This document shows positions 13,199 to 24,228 of a stretch of 64,000 bases of DNA, piece by piece; within the stretch, counting starts at the first letter, position 1, and every line of letters begins with the position of its first letter. The DNA is taken from assembly GCA_028023455.1 (NCBI GenBank), contig JAQFVV010000018.1:9322771-9386770 (forward strand), given 5' to 3'. Origin of the DNA: Epiperipatus broadwayi. Taxonomy: Eukaryota > Onychophora > Udeonychophora > Euonychophora > Peripatidae. Both the position numbers and the translations under genes were made by a program. The notes beneath the pieces were generated by a model, which saw only the letters and a program-made list of their open reading frames with translations, was not told the origin of the DNA and did not search any database.

Positions 13199-13860
13199 AT
13201 GTTAAAATTAATTTATGTATTAGATATCAATAGATGTAATTTAAGAATAGAACTACCAAGATTTAAAATTACTATAACTACCCTTAATGAGACTTGTTCT
13301 CCAAAGAAAATAAATTTAATAAAAAAGATAGATTTTACAAACAAATCAACTAAAGAAAAGATATGTGTGCTGTTAAAATTATTTTTATTCTTGAAATTTC
13401 CAATTGTAACAATAAGAGATTTGTGCAATAGTATCCCTGCTCATTTTATTAATATGTATGCTCAAACTTTAAACTCAGAGAGTTCAGAGAAATAAAAGTC
13501 TTATTCTTTGCTGGATAGCATTATTACATCAATTTCATTACAGGATTGAATTTTTATTCTGAGACTTTAATATACATAATAATATGAACAGTAAACTTTG
13601 ACCAAAAGCTATAGGAAATAATGGCATAAATGTTGAAAATTCAAATATTTCTCCTACTATTGAATTTTGCACAGATAGAAAAATTGCTATAAAAAAATTT
13701 GGATGTATCCACAATTAAAGCAATGCCATCTAATAGACTATGTTAAATTAGCACTCAAACTACAGAAGAAGTTCATATTACACAAGCAATTGCATTTTGA
13801 TGGGTAGGTCATAGTCCAGTATATTCCAAAAGTGAAATAATATTTTGCATTAAAAAAAAA
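13199..13860 (+). pseudogene. RTE/BovB-type LINE endonuclease remnant
   Basis: The open part (13199-13495) ends with a stretch containing INMYAQTL, which fits the YAPTL motif of apurinic-type endonucleases of RTE LINEs (the proteins often annotated craniofacial development protein 2-like). Further blocks follow in shifting frames: a region matching L-L-D-S-I, a broken G-D-F-N (about 13.55 kb), an IEFC-like block (about 13.66 kb), and near 13.70-13.75 kb W-M-Y-P-Q-L-K-Q-C-H-L-I-D-Y-V, which is the conserved WMHPRSKxWHLIDYV region. Several frameshifts and stops separate these, so it is dead. The upstream part is cut by the assembly gap; no reverse transcriptase follows, so it is also truncated downstream. 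Assignment rests on recognised motifs, not on a search. Confidence 0.65.
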
Positions 13861-15386
13861 TAGATAATATTCCAATAAATATTTTTAAGAAATGTGATGC
13901 CCATTCTTAAAAGCATTTATATTCATGCTAAATTTCAACTATTAAATTTGTTTTAAATCCTTTTTTATTCTGCCTTTAATATGCATTATAAAAGTTTTTA
14001 TTAATATGAAATTGTCAGAGTATACAAAACTACATATTAAAAGTAATAAATATAACATTATAAAATTAGATGAATTAAAGTCATTATAAAATTATTACTG
14101 ACTCTATTTATATTTACTAATATAAATAAAAACATTTTGAGAATTGCAAGTCTATAAACTATTGTCTCTTAGAGTACATTCTAAAATTCTACGGTCAATT
14201 TCACAAAAATATTTAGTGTGCAAAGGAAATTACCTTTCTTACAATCTAGAAGCAGCAATAAGAGATTCAAGAATATTTCAATACATCACACACATCCATT
14301 GACAATTTATTTTAATAACATAAGTATGGCATCGTAGTTTATAAAATAACACTGCTATAAATATATAAAAAATGATTGTACAGCAGCATCTAATAAAAGT
14401 AGTATAGAGAATCAGATTCTCAGCAGACAGATTCTCAGCATTAAGCAAAATTCACTAGTAAGTGAATTAAGCCTTTTCTTTTCACTCACAAATACATAAA
14501 GCATAAACCCAAATGTTATTACTATTATACAGGCTGAACTAAAAGTTGCATTTACCATAATATTATTTCAATAATTCAGTTATATTTCATTAATTATTTA
14601 TTAATATGATTAATTATATTTATTAATAAATTTTTTTTTTAAAATATTTTTACAATAAAATAACTACTACAGGCAGAAGTCTATTCTACAAATTATTGTA
14701 TAGTCTAGCTTAAGAAGAAATATATGTATAAACTTTTATTGTTGTGCTGCATTAACTGTTTTGCAACTGAAAACAACATGCTGATTTTTTTATGCATATG
14801 TTAAAATGCAATTTTCACAATAATTTAATAATGTATCATGAAAAAAATATTAAATGGTCCATAAAACACATACCATAAAAAAAATAAACCTAAAAAAATA
14901 TAATTAGCATCAAAAAAAAAAATTAAGAATCTAAATAATTTGAAATTGATTTAATTTAAATGTATCCATAAATTATACATTTTGATATGCTAGTTTTAAA
15001 ATTAAAACATTTTCAATGTTGTAGACATATCTTATAATTTAAAAAATTAAGTATAATTGTACTTAATGGTCCTTATTAATAAGTTATTGAATTTTTTTTC
15101 TGAAAATGGAGAGCTTCCTATCATTCTGCAGAATCTCAAACATAATTCTCTTTACATATGTTTAGCGGATCATTCTTTTCAAACAAAATAAATATTAATT
15201 ATTCATAATCTGTTTTCAAATATTTTTTTAATAATGACGAGACTTAAATGAATTGTATCAATTTATAATCATGTGCAATATATATTCATTCGCATATACA
15301 TATATTTAATAATTTCTATTAGCTTTATTAGACAAGAGATTATTCATTTAATAAATAATATTTTTGTAGTGTAATTTTTACTATAC
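13861..15386. other. AT-rich non-coding DNA
   Basis: No gene, RNA or structured repeat supported. Confidence 0.5.
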
Positions 15387-15560
15387 CACTCTCACACAAG
15401 GTAAGGACTGGTTTCAGCCCACTTTTAACACCTTGTGAAAGAATATAATCATAAACATATGACCAAAGACATGAAAAAAGATGTATGATTCCCAAGATGC
15501 ACATTTTGCAAAATGCTGAACCAGTACTCATCAGTTCATCCAAATCACATTCTTTTACAC
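15387..15560 (-). CDS. Candidate host exon, unknown protein
   Basis: On the minus strand a 58-codon open segment with balanced, protein-like composition (it contains KECDLDELMSTG, CLWSYVYDYI and GLKPVLTLCE) stands out from the F/K/N-rich noise frames of this window. It is followed by a possible donor (GTG|GTATAG at 15386-15381) and preceded by an AG (ATAG|GTGT). Read this way the exon is 174 nt and symmetric (phase 1-1), as is the candidate at 24.15 kb. The acceptor has a poor pyrimidine tract; a better one (CTTTCACAAG) lies inside the frame near 15435, so the exon might be shorter. I do not recognise the family. It could also be a transposon fragment or chance. Confidence 0.3.
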
Positions 15561-16779
15561 CTATCTTTATCATTGTTCAGTATATATATACAATTTTTTG
15601 ACCAATTTATTTTACAAACAAGTATTTAAAAATATAATTAAATGGTTGACACAAGCTTAATTTTCTTTTTATAATTAAAAGTAATTTTATATCAGAATAA
15701 TAAATATATTTTGATATAATGTAAAAATATAATAATTAAAATTATACATAATTGAAACCATCCACAAATTTATTCTAAACTTTTATGTATTAAATGTTAA
15801 TACATTTTCTTCTTTCTATAAAAAAAAAAAAAAAAAAATTGTTTTAAAATAAATTTTACAAAAATTGAGATTAAAAAACTGTAAATTATACTGCCATATT
15901 TGATATGACATTGAAAACTATAGGAAATTATCTCCAAGATGCTGTCACACATATGTGCACAGTACTCATTATTTTTTCTCTGTACATCTGCAAAGATGAC
16001 TAAGTATGAGAGTAATTACTCCACTGTGATGAAATAAGGTATGGAACAGAATCATTAGAACAGGTATTTTTTTGAATGATTATATTTATAGAATATAAAA
16101 CCATAATGAAAATGTTTTTATACTCAGTTACTTTTTAAATAATAAAAAAAGTATATATCATTTAATATTGTATTTCTGACAGTATTTGAAATAATGAATG
16201 TTCTACAATCAATGATTTTATATGAAAAAAATTATCTTAAAAAAAAAAAAAATGCTAATAAATGAAAAATTATTTCCAGTCTCTTTTTCTTTTAAATGGT
16301 AGGACAAAAAAGTAAATTAAGTAAAATGGGTTTCCATATATATTACATAATATTATAAATGCTATAAACATCCCTTATAATTACATTTATTCTGCCATAT
16401 AGAAACAGCATAATTTTGTGCAACATAAAATATTATATATATATATAGTAAATAATGTATAACTTTATACTATTTGGGAAATCATCAGCTATCCATATTA
16501 ATACTATAAATAGAATGATAATTCAAAAAAAAAAAAAATATGACTGTAATTGCTGAAAAACACATGCATGAATAAATCCAAAGCATTGTTGCTATAGTAA
16601 AAAAAACCACTAAATATAACCATAATTGTGAAGTGCTACTGTAGTAGATTTTCTATGTATATATATATATCAATAAATAGTAGCACAATCCAATTTAATC
16701 AAGTTTAAACAACAGGTATGTATGTTCAGTGTCTGATTCATTATTTAAAAATATGTTCCATGCACATGAGAATATTGTT
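15561..16779. other. AT-rich non-coding DNA
   Basis: Poly-A runs (15.82, 16.24, 16.52 kb) and TA tracts only. Confidence 0.5.
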
Positions 16780-16793
16780 AAAGAGCAACACAT
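16780..16793 (+). repeat. LINE target-site duplication, left copy
   Basis: AAAGAGCAACACAT, identical to 21169-21182. The first A residues of the right copy merge with the A tail, so the true TSD may be 12-14 bp. Confidence 0.9.
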
Positions 16794-16967
16794 CCGAGTG
16801 CACAACACTACAATGTAGAACAGCAGGATGAACTCAACTTAAAGTATACAAATAAAAAAAGTATCCTAATACATGAAAGGAATCAGCCCTCCTTAATTAA
16901 CAGTAATCAGGATTACAAACATAACACATCGCATAACTATAGTCACCAAAACAGTAATCAAAGGCCG

Positions 16968-17603
16968 TTGGAATCAAAACCAAAAGATTCACACAATTCT
17001 GGACCTAGGAGTTTGCATGAAGGCCTAGGCTTTGGCTCGGTTACAGCATCTAGTAATAGAGCTGGTGAAAACAATATAGATGATGATCAAACCAAACCAA
17101 AAAAAAGACGAAAATACCTAAACCTAACTCCATCCAAGGTAAATATAACATCTCACCAAGTCCTAGCGATACGCTGATAGCTGTGACTAATGAAAATATC
17201 AATCCTTGCCAAACACCAGTAGATTCTGTCGCTTCCTGGTCTGCAGATGAGATGGAGAGATTCATCACTCCTAACACCAGTCATAAAAGAAAACCATGGG
17301 TTGTATCTAGTCCTAGCTCAGGAGAAGAAGAGATGGCATTCCCAGTGAGGCAAAAGTCTAAACCCACAATATCAAATGCAACGAACAATAAGCATAAAGG
17401 AGCCACAGAAAAGAAACGCAAGATTAATCTTCCATCTGATTTGTTAACTGGTTATCCTACCAATGGTTTGCCTGTGGACCTCCCCACTTCAGATTTAAAC
17501 ATCCCTCCAAACATCCGCAAGGAAATTAATAAAAAAAGAGTCTGCTGATGCTTCATTGAAACCGCCTGCGGTGGAATCTAGCGGGCCACCTTGCAATGGA
17601 TAA
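16968..17603 (+). pseudogene. LINE ORF1 (frameshifted)
   Basis: ORF1 proteins of L1-type LINEs bind element RNA. The frame opens with ATG at 16968 and has a basic PKKRRK stretch (about residues 44-49), then a Ser/Pro/Thr-rich and Lys-rich middle. It changes frame near 17140-17150, runs in the second frame to 17548 (through SSPSSGEEE and TEKKRK), and near the A-run at 17530-17537 a return to the first frame would carry it to a TAA at 17601-17603. Two compensating indels thus explain why two separate open frames appear. No zinc knuckle, RRM or coiled coil was recognised, so function is assigned from position in the element only. The stop overlaps the ORF2 start. Confidence 0.6.
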
Positions 17604-20600
17604 CAATAAATGTTTAATCTCTGCTGTCAATGTCCGAGGTATTAATTCCCTCGGTCGTATTAATGCCATCAGGCATTTCTTTAGGCAAAACTCACCACAT
17701 ATGTTGTTCATAGGTGAAACGAAATATCACCTAAACTCAAACTACTTCATAAAATCAGAACTTAGTAAAATAGGATTCACCCATTTATCTACAGGTCATG
17801 CGGCTAGGGGAGGAGTTGGGGTAATAATAAATAATCTTCTGGCTCCAACCTCCTTCAGAATAATTTATCTAGATCAGAACCTGATTGCCTTGGAGTTTAA
17901 CTTCTCCTTGAATACTTTCAATGTGATTTATGTATACAGCGCCAATGTTCATGCAACACTGCTGAAAATAGTCCACACAATTAACCTAATTACTAATAAT
18001 AATAATGCACCTACCATTCTGCTCGGTGACTTTAACATCTCCTATGAATCCTTCACAAAGAAATATTTACCCCTACTCAACAAAGTATTTCTCAACGGGA
18101 GGGGATTCTTTCCACCTGATGCATTTTCATTCTATACAAAAAACAGTCGCACACTCATTGATCTAATGTTCTACTCGGCCGAATTGCACTATGGGATAGA
18201 GGCTAGACTGCAACCGACAGCCTTTTCGGATCATTTTGCGATTATGGCATCCATAGAGCTGAACAACTTTCAACAAATTAAAGTCAACCGGAGTCTCAGA
18301 ATGTTCACTAAAACCAACGCCACTGAGGCATTTTTCTCAGAGGCCTACATTCTTTTTCACAAGGTGAACCTCATATACCTACACCCGGTCGAGGCCTGGA
18401 CTACATTTATAGGCATTATTCAGTCGCTGATTACTCAATACACCTTCAAGCTTAAGGGAACAACCACACTGATGCGTGAATTAGACAGCCTGAATTGGAA
18501 AATTAAAAACTTCAATGGTCAGGAGCACAACATTGAATACTTACTTGAGCTAAAAGCTTCATACAGATCAAAACAGTCAGCAGTAGCAGAGATAATAGCT
18601 ACAAAAAATGCAAAGAATTACCTGCCAGCTCAACATTGCTGGACCCGGGGCTATCTCAGGTGGGCTCTGGGGGCCAGAAAGAAACAGGAGGTTCCTACTT
18701 CATTGCTCATCAATGGTGGCAGCCTTACTGGTGCGAATATGATTTTACACATAGAGAACCACTTTCAAAACCTTCTCTTAGGTCACCGCACAAACCCTGC
18801 CTTGGAGTGGGTGGGCACAACCGGAGAGGTAGATCACGGTATTACACTCCAAGACATCACCAGTAGGTTGCAGGGTCTCCCTGACAGTGTTCATCCTGGG
18901 ATTGATTCATGCTATCCCGAAGTTTGTGTTCACTCACTTAATTTTTTTTACTGCGAGGATTATATTAAACATGTTAACCTACCTCGCCATTGAAAGGAGA
19001 GTAATTCCTAACCTATATCCAATCGCCATGGTTCCATTCATTAAAAAGAACCGGGATCCTACCTCTCTTAGCAGTATCAGGCCAATATCGATGACACCAA
19101 TTTTGTTCAAAGTCATGGAGGGTATAATAAAAGAAAAAATTCAGAATGCCATTCTACAGGATATATCGGCCTCTCAATATGCAAGGAAGGGATCATCGGC
19201 GCTGACTGCAATTGGTGAAGTGAAAATTCTGCTTGATCACATTAGATCTAACAGAAAATCCCGGCCTGTGGCAGTCCAGCTGGATGTGTCCAATGCTTTT
19301 GATACAGTAGATGTCAACATTCTTCTTGAATTGCTATCTCAGTTGGACATATCAAAACAGATAATTCAGATATTGGACAATCTCCTGAATAATAGGCATA
19401 TTCATATTTCCATAAATGGACATTACTCAGATGGATTTGGCCCTTCAAGATCCATACCACAAGGTTCACCGTTGAGTGGTCTATTGTTCATAAAGTACAT
19501 CGACCCTCTGATTAAAGAGCTAGATCAGCTTCCAGGTATATATGTGCCCCGGCTTAAGAAAAACATCAAGGTTTTTGCATACATGGATGACATACTTGTG
19601 ATTCTTCCATCCCGTAAATATCTGAAGACACTTCATTCCATAATTACCAATTATACTAAAGATTATAAATTATCCATCAATCCTCACAAGTCATCATCCT
19701 GGTGCATCAACACTGGTAGGAAAATACTATCCAATTTTTTAGCGGAACCTCAGTGTTTTCTGGGGTTTCCTATCTTCAAGTCACAGACTGCTATGTCTGT
19801 CTGCCTACAAAAAACCATCATAAGCAATGCTACTAAGGTGGTTCAGTCGCTGTCAAGGACATACCTGTCCCTACAAGGGAAGATTGCTCTTATTAATATG
19901 AAGATTATGGCGAGCATAAATTACTACCTGCCAATAATGACAGTTACCAAATCATTCAGCTTACAGATTCAGAGGCTCTGTGGTCAGCTCTTATGGAGAG
20001 GTCGGACCACTGCAATTAGCATCCGCAGACTTCAGTTTCACAGGAGACAGAACGGTATGGGTCTCCATTCAATACAGACAATCAATTTCCAAAAAGGGCA
20101 TTCACTTTTAGTAAACCTGGGGAAAAAATACCCTCTATCAGATATTATAGAGACTGTAATACCTACTGACAGACCTCCCCCCAGTAAACACACATGGCTT
20201 GACACCATTATTAAACAACAATCTCTATACATCGGGCACTCAACAACAGAGTTTAATAATAAAATCAACATCTGGCAGGCACATTGCCTGCTGAATCCTG
20301 TTAATACAGTTATTTATGCTCATCTAGGGTGCAGCAATCATAAAATCACCTCAATATTTAAATATCTGCTACTGGAGCCCAAACTTTTGGATTATCTGAT
20401 CAAGGTGAATATGGATTCCATGCCAACTAATACATTCTTATACTACAAGCGGTTTCTAAATAAAATAGACCCTATTTGTCATGCCTGTTCTAGAGGAGAG
20501 GAGTCCTTTAATCATCTGTTAAATATATGTCCAGGCTATGACAGTATTCGAAGAGTTATCTCTCAACACTGCATTATAGCAGTGGATAAAATCCTGGACA

Positions 20601-20833
20601 TCAGGGGTTGTCTCTTCTCTGGAGACTTTACAGTAATCAGGTTATCTATCTTCCTGACATATGCTTTTTGGTACACAAGGTGCAGGACAAAGTTCACACA
20701 ACCAACACCGGATCCCAATGCTATATTTTGCGATAAGCTCAAAGCTCTTCAAGACAAGGATAAGATACTATCCTCTAGATTTCTGTTTAATAATACATGG
20801 AGCCTACTAGTATGGCCCACAGACTCTACATGA
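17596..20833 (+). pseudogene. LINE ORF2: endonuclease plus reverse transcriptase, one frameshift
   Basis: The first part (17596-18993) is an apurinic-type endonuclease: N12 in SAVNVRG, E41 in IGETKY, GDFN at residues 144-147, D189 in TLIDLMF and SDH at 211-213, the expected catalytic set in order. The second part, open from 18887 to 20833 in another frame, is the reverse transcriptase: RPISMTP (65-71 of that frame), QLDVSNAFD with catalytic D133, PQGSPLSG (191-198), and YMDD at 232-235 (19580-19591). Y-M-D-D replaces the usual LINE Y-A-D-D. The C-terminus has a CX2CX8HX4C knuckle (C531 to C548), typical of L1/Tx1. A single frame change near 18900-18940, between endonuclease and reverse transcriptase, is the only obvious lesion, so the copy is probably inactive but young. 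ATG at 17596 sits in ATGGATAA, overlapping the ORF1 stop. Confidence 0.85.
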
Positions 20834-21144
20834 ATTTTGGACCTGATATATCCACATTGTAGTGTATCGTAGAAGAAGTAGTCTGTGTTGCAACATGTCG
20901 GATTCTACTAGAGGGGCATTGATTTCACACTACATGTATCCCAGCTGATAAGTTAGCATTATTGGGCCAATTTCTGCGCTAGTAGGGGTGGGCAATACCA
21001 ACAAAATAGTACGTATTTGCTCATATTATAATCTGCTAGTGCGGAGAATGGCTCTGGCATACTTTTTCCAGACCAACGCCAGCAATGGATAAGCCAACAT
21101 TAACAAAGTGTATTTATTATGCATCTGTACAATTTTATAATGTC

Positions 21145-21150
21145 AATAAA
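21145..21150 (+). promoter_or_regulatory. LINE polyadenylation signal
   Basis: AATAAA, about 18 bp before the short A tail and right TSD. Confidence 0.6.
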
Positions 21151-21168
21151 TATTTTTAAATATTAAAA

Positions 21169-21182
21169 AAAGAGCAACACAT
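21169..21182 (+). repeat. LINE target-site duplication, right copy
   Basis: Second copy of AAAGAGCAACACAT, directly after the A tail. It marks the 3' border of the LINE. Confidence 0.9.
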
Positions 21183-21549
21183 TGTTTTGTATTTATTGTG
21201 GTTGAAAAAATATTTCCAGTTTATCATAACATATATTTAGATGGCTAAAGACTGTCTTGGAAAAATAGATTTCACTAATGAAGAAGAGATTAGAAAAGAG
21301 ATAAGTCTACAGGCAAAACATCTATACTGATAATTTCAAGGGACTAATAAAGTGATGGAGCAGATACATTAATTTTTTTTAAAAAATTATTTACTATATC
21401 TCTATTGCAATTTATATTGTATTGTTATTTATAATCATAAGCAAACTATTTACTGATTTACTTAAAGAACTGTCAAATGATTTTACTTATGTTATGGTCA
21501 GTTGCTTATTCAGGCAGATTTATTAAACTGCTTGTTTTTCCTTTCCTCA

Positions 21550-21778
21550 GCTGAAAATTAGTAAAAACAGGCAAAACTCTCTATACAGTAGTGCCATTCA
21601 GTGCAAGCTAGAGTAATCAATGGATGCCAGAAGATTTATGCATAAAATCCCTATCTAGTGCCTACTCATCCAATATCCCCAGACTAGTTTCTAGCCTGTG
21701 GCTTTCATCAATGAAAAGCCTTGGATCTGAGAGCATTGCACCTAGATCTTAGGTGATCATGTGATGCTGAAAATTGGT
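21550..21778. mobile_element. Short retroposon-like element F, copy 1 (without inverted arm)
   Basis: Element body 21563-21765 (203 bp) is flanked by GCTGAAAATTAGT (21550-21562) and GCTGAAAATTGGT (21766-21778), a 13-bp TSD with one mismatch. The body starts AAAAACAGGCAAAACTCTCT and ends GATCATGTGAT. It shares the forward part of copies 2 and 3 (AGAGTAATCAATGGATGCC, CCTACTCATCCAATAT, CTTGGATCTGAGAGCA) but lacks the inverted second arm. No coding frame, no poly-A. Confidence 0.8.
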
Positions 21779-22023
21779 CTAAAGTCTTTTAAGTCTTCAA
21801 ATCTTGGAAATGGGTTAAACTACTTATGATATCACCAACAACAATTGAGTATTAAGAGTTAAATAGTTATTAGTCAGAACTTCCATTGAAAAAACTACTT
21901 GTTAACATCGTTTAGCTATTGGATAGAACTTGAATATCAATAATCTAGCATGTTTGTCTTCAATCTGCATAAATTAATGATTATACTGGATTTAAAAAAC
22001 TGAATAATAATAATTCGACAATG

Positions 22024-22115
22024 CATTTTTTAAACCTCTTGTCATACAATTACTAAAGCTTTAAATACAATGTTTTTTAAACCTCTTGTTATACAATTAC
22101 TAAAGCTTTAAATAG
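22024..22115. repeat. Two-copy tandem duplication, ~47 bp unit
   Basis: TTTTTTAAACCTCTTGT and ACAATTACTAAAGCTTTAAAT occur twice in a row with one substitution. Confidence 0.85.
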
Positions 22116-22484
22116 GATAGGTTTCTGAAAATTTAAATATTAAATAAAAATATTAAATAATAATTCATTTTAGCATCTAATGGATATGCATTTGTAATAT
22201 GGTTTGTATAATTCATTAATATTTTGTTTTTACAGCTGTAAAATCTTTATAATCAATTACAGTTTATTTTTATTTATTTTTCAAAAATATCTACTTTTTA
22301 AATAACTTGTAAATAATAAGACATTTATTTTAAAAATTAGTAATAAAAGTTTTTTTTTTTTCTTTTTCAGTTACTTTAGAAAAAATGAAAATCCCAAACT
22401 ATTAGAACAGTTGACCACTTTTGTATTATATCTCAAAGAGATAAATTAAGAAAGATAAAATAAATATACAATCGTGCTAATCAA

Positions 22485-22789
22485 ATTTATTAATTCATTA
22501 AAACAGGCAAAACTCACTATACGTATGCCACACACAGCAAGCTAGAGTAATCAATGGATGCCAGAAGGCTTGTGCATAAAATCCCCATCTAGTGTCTACT
22601 CATCCAATATCCCCAGACTAGTTTCTGGCTTGTGGCCTTCGTCAGTGAGGAGCCTTGGATCTGAGAGCACCATCTATTGATTACTCTAGCTTGCTGTGTG
22701 TGGCATACGTATAGTGAGTTTTGCCTGTTTTAACAACAGTTATACACAAGCATAAGAGATGGTGGTTATGTGATGTTTATTAATTTATT
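22485..22789. mobile_element. Fold-back element F, copy 2
   Basis: Body about 22500-22775. Its left arm (22500-22555) and right arm (22676-22731) are perfect 56-bp inverted repeats beginning AAAACAGGCAAAACT. After the right arm comes a 44-bp unpaired tail ending TGTGATG. Flanks give a TSD of TTTATTAATTCATT (22486-22499) and TTTATTAATTTATT (22776-22789), 13 of 14 matches. The arm sequence (CACTATACGTATGCC...) differs from that of copies 1 and 3, yet the two arms agree with each other exactly. Confidence 0.8.
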
Positions 22790-23197
22790 TATTATATTGT
22801 ACCTATTTTTTTTATTAACAATTTGTCCATATTAAATTATTCAAGATTAAATTTTTAAATGTTACTCGAATAAATATTAACTCATATAAAAATAATAAAA
22901 TATAAAGATTGTGTAAATTTAAGTGCTCCTTTCCAACTGTCTACATAAAAAAAAAATATATACAAATTATCAGTTAATGGATAATCAATGTTTAGGTAGG
23001 AATTAGAATTTTAAGTATAAAATTACATTATTTGAATTGATGTGTTTCTTCTTCATATTTGAACAGTATTTTAAAATACTGACATTATTTAGTACTTATA
23101 TATTGTATATATGTCATTCTGAGACAATAAAAGTTCAAAAACCAATAGGATGAGGTGAATTTTGAATCAATTCAATATTAATTAATCTTTCCTTAGT

Positions 23198-23496
23198 ATC
23201 TTTCTTTATTAAAACAGGCAAAACTCTCCATACAGTAGTGCCACTTATTGCCAACCAGAGTAATCAATGGATGCCAGAAGGCTTGTGCATAAAATCCCTA
23301 TCTAGTGCCTACTCATCCAATATTCCCAAACTAGTTTCTGGCTTGTGGTTTTGAGTAGGCACTAGATAGGAATTTTATGCACAAGCCTTCTGGTATTGAT
23401 TACTCTGAGTGGAACTATTGTATGGAGAGTTTTGCCTGTTTTAATAACAGTAATGTGCTAGTATAAGAAATAGTGATCATGTGATCTTTCTTTATT
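23198..23496. mobile_element. Fold-back element F, copy 3
   Basis: Body 23211-23483. Left arm about 23211-23314 pairs with right arm about 23353-23442, with mismatches and a small gap near the outer third. A roughly 40-bp unpaired tail ends ATCATGTGAT. The 13-bp TSD ATCTTTCTTTATT is identical at 23198-23210 and 23484-23496. The inverted arm reaches further into the body than in copy 2, so the fold-back point differs between copies. Confidence 0.85.
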
Positions 23497-24147
23497 ATTA
23501 AATGTTCCTGAAATGTTAGATCTTATAATAAAAAATTATAGTTATGTCATATCAAAACAGTACTGTTTCCATAATTGTATTTTAAAATTGCCACCCTACA
23601 TTGTCATTTTTTTTCTTAATTGTACTAAATTTGAGTATTTAAATGAATAATGTATAATTCAATGCTTATCAACAACTAATCTAAAGATTTTTGAAAGGCA
23701 GTAACATTTGGGGTTTGTAATTCCTAAGCAGCAGTGTCTTCCAACTGATAGTTCTGGAGTAAATTAAAAATTTCTAATGCATATGTTTAAAATAAAACTG
23801 AAAAAATCATGTAGTACTTAAAAGAAATATTTTTTTTTATAATATTTATTTTAGCAAAAACCAATTGATCTCAAATAAATTTTGTCCTTATACATTATTA
23901 AAATGTAAGGCAAAGCCAATGATGTTCAACTAAAATATCATATGATTTTTTTTTATTTATTTATAGAGCAAGGTACATAATTGTGTATACATATGCACTA
24001 TAAATAATAATTTATACTATGTATTCTATCCCAAAACTTTATAATATTCCTGAATTATATTAAAGAGTCTTAAAAAAAGTAAAGATGAATGCTCTTCATT
24101 AAAAGAAAACAACCAGAAACTAGTTTGGGTATTTGTTATAATCTTAC
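23497..24147. other. AT-rich non-coding DNA
   Basis: Nothing supportable. A weak minus-strand open frame begins beyond it at 24.03 kb and is treated with the candidate exon. Confidence 0.5.
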
Positions 24148-24228
24148 CATCTAATGCCCACTGATTATTCAAATTTACAACAGATGATTTTGAAGTAGAA
24201 TCAATACAATGCACTACTATTCTTAATA
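24148..24228 (-). CDS. Candidate host exon, 81 nt, unknown protein
   Basis: Within a 79-codon minus-strand open frame, an 81-nt segment is bounded by an acceptor (CACCAG|TATTAAG at 24230-24229) preceded by a T-rich tract with no intervening AG, and by a good donor (GATG|GTAAGAT at 24147-24141). It encodes V-L-R-I-V-V-H-C-I-D-S-T-S-K and then V-V-N-L-N-N-Q-W-A-L-D-G, a composition unlike the noise frames here. The exon is symmetric, phase 1-1. I do not recognise the protein. If real, it belongs to a minus-strand gene whose introns contain the transposons of this window. Confidence 0.35.

Larger units (their letters stand above)
16794..21168 (+). mobile_element. L1/Tx1-like non-LTR retrotransposon (LINE), near full length
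   Basis: The element is bracketed by a perfect 14-bp TSD, AAAGAGCAACACAT, at 16780-16793 and 21169-21182. It contains a short 5' leader, ORF1 (16968-17603), ORF2 with apurinic-type endonuclease and reverse transcriptase (17596-20833), a 3' UTR of about 330 bp with an AATAAA signal at 21145-21150, and a short A tail. GC content is clearly higher than the host background. Only a few frameshifts break the ORFs, and the TSD has no mismatch, so insertion was fairly recent. The endonuclease type, the two-ORF layout and a C-terminal CCHC-like knuckle fit the L1/Tx1 group; exact clade is not settled. Confidence 0.9.

Noticed and set aside
21563-23483. Interpretation of the fold-back copies as piggyBac-type MITEs with TTAA
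   Set aside because: Copies 2 and 3 do show TTAA beside AACAGGC, but the unpaired tail lies outside the right arm and longer direct repeats flank the tail in all three copies; copy 1 lacks TTAA.
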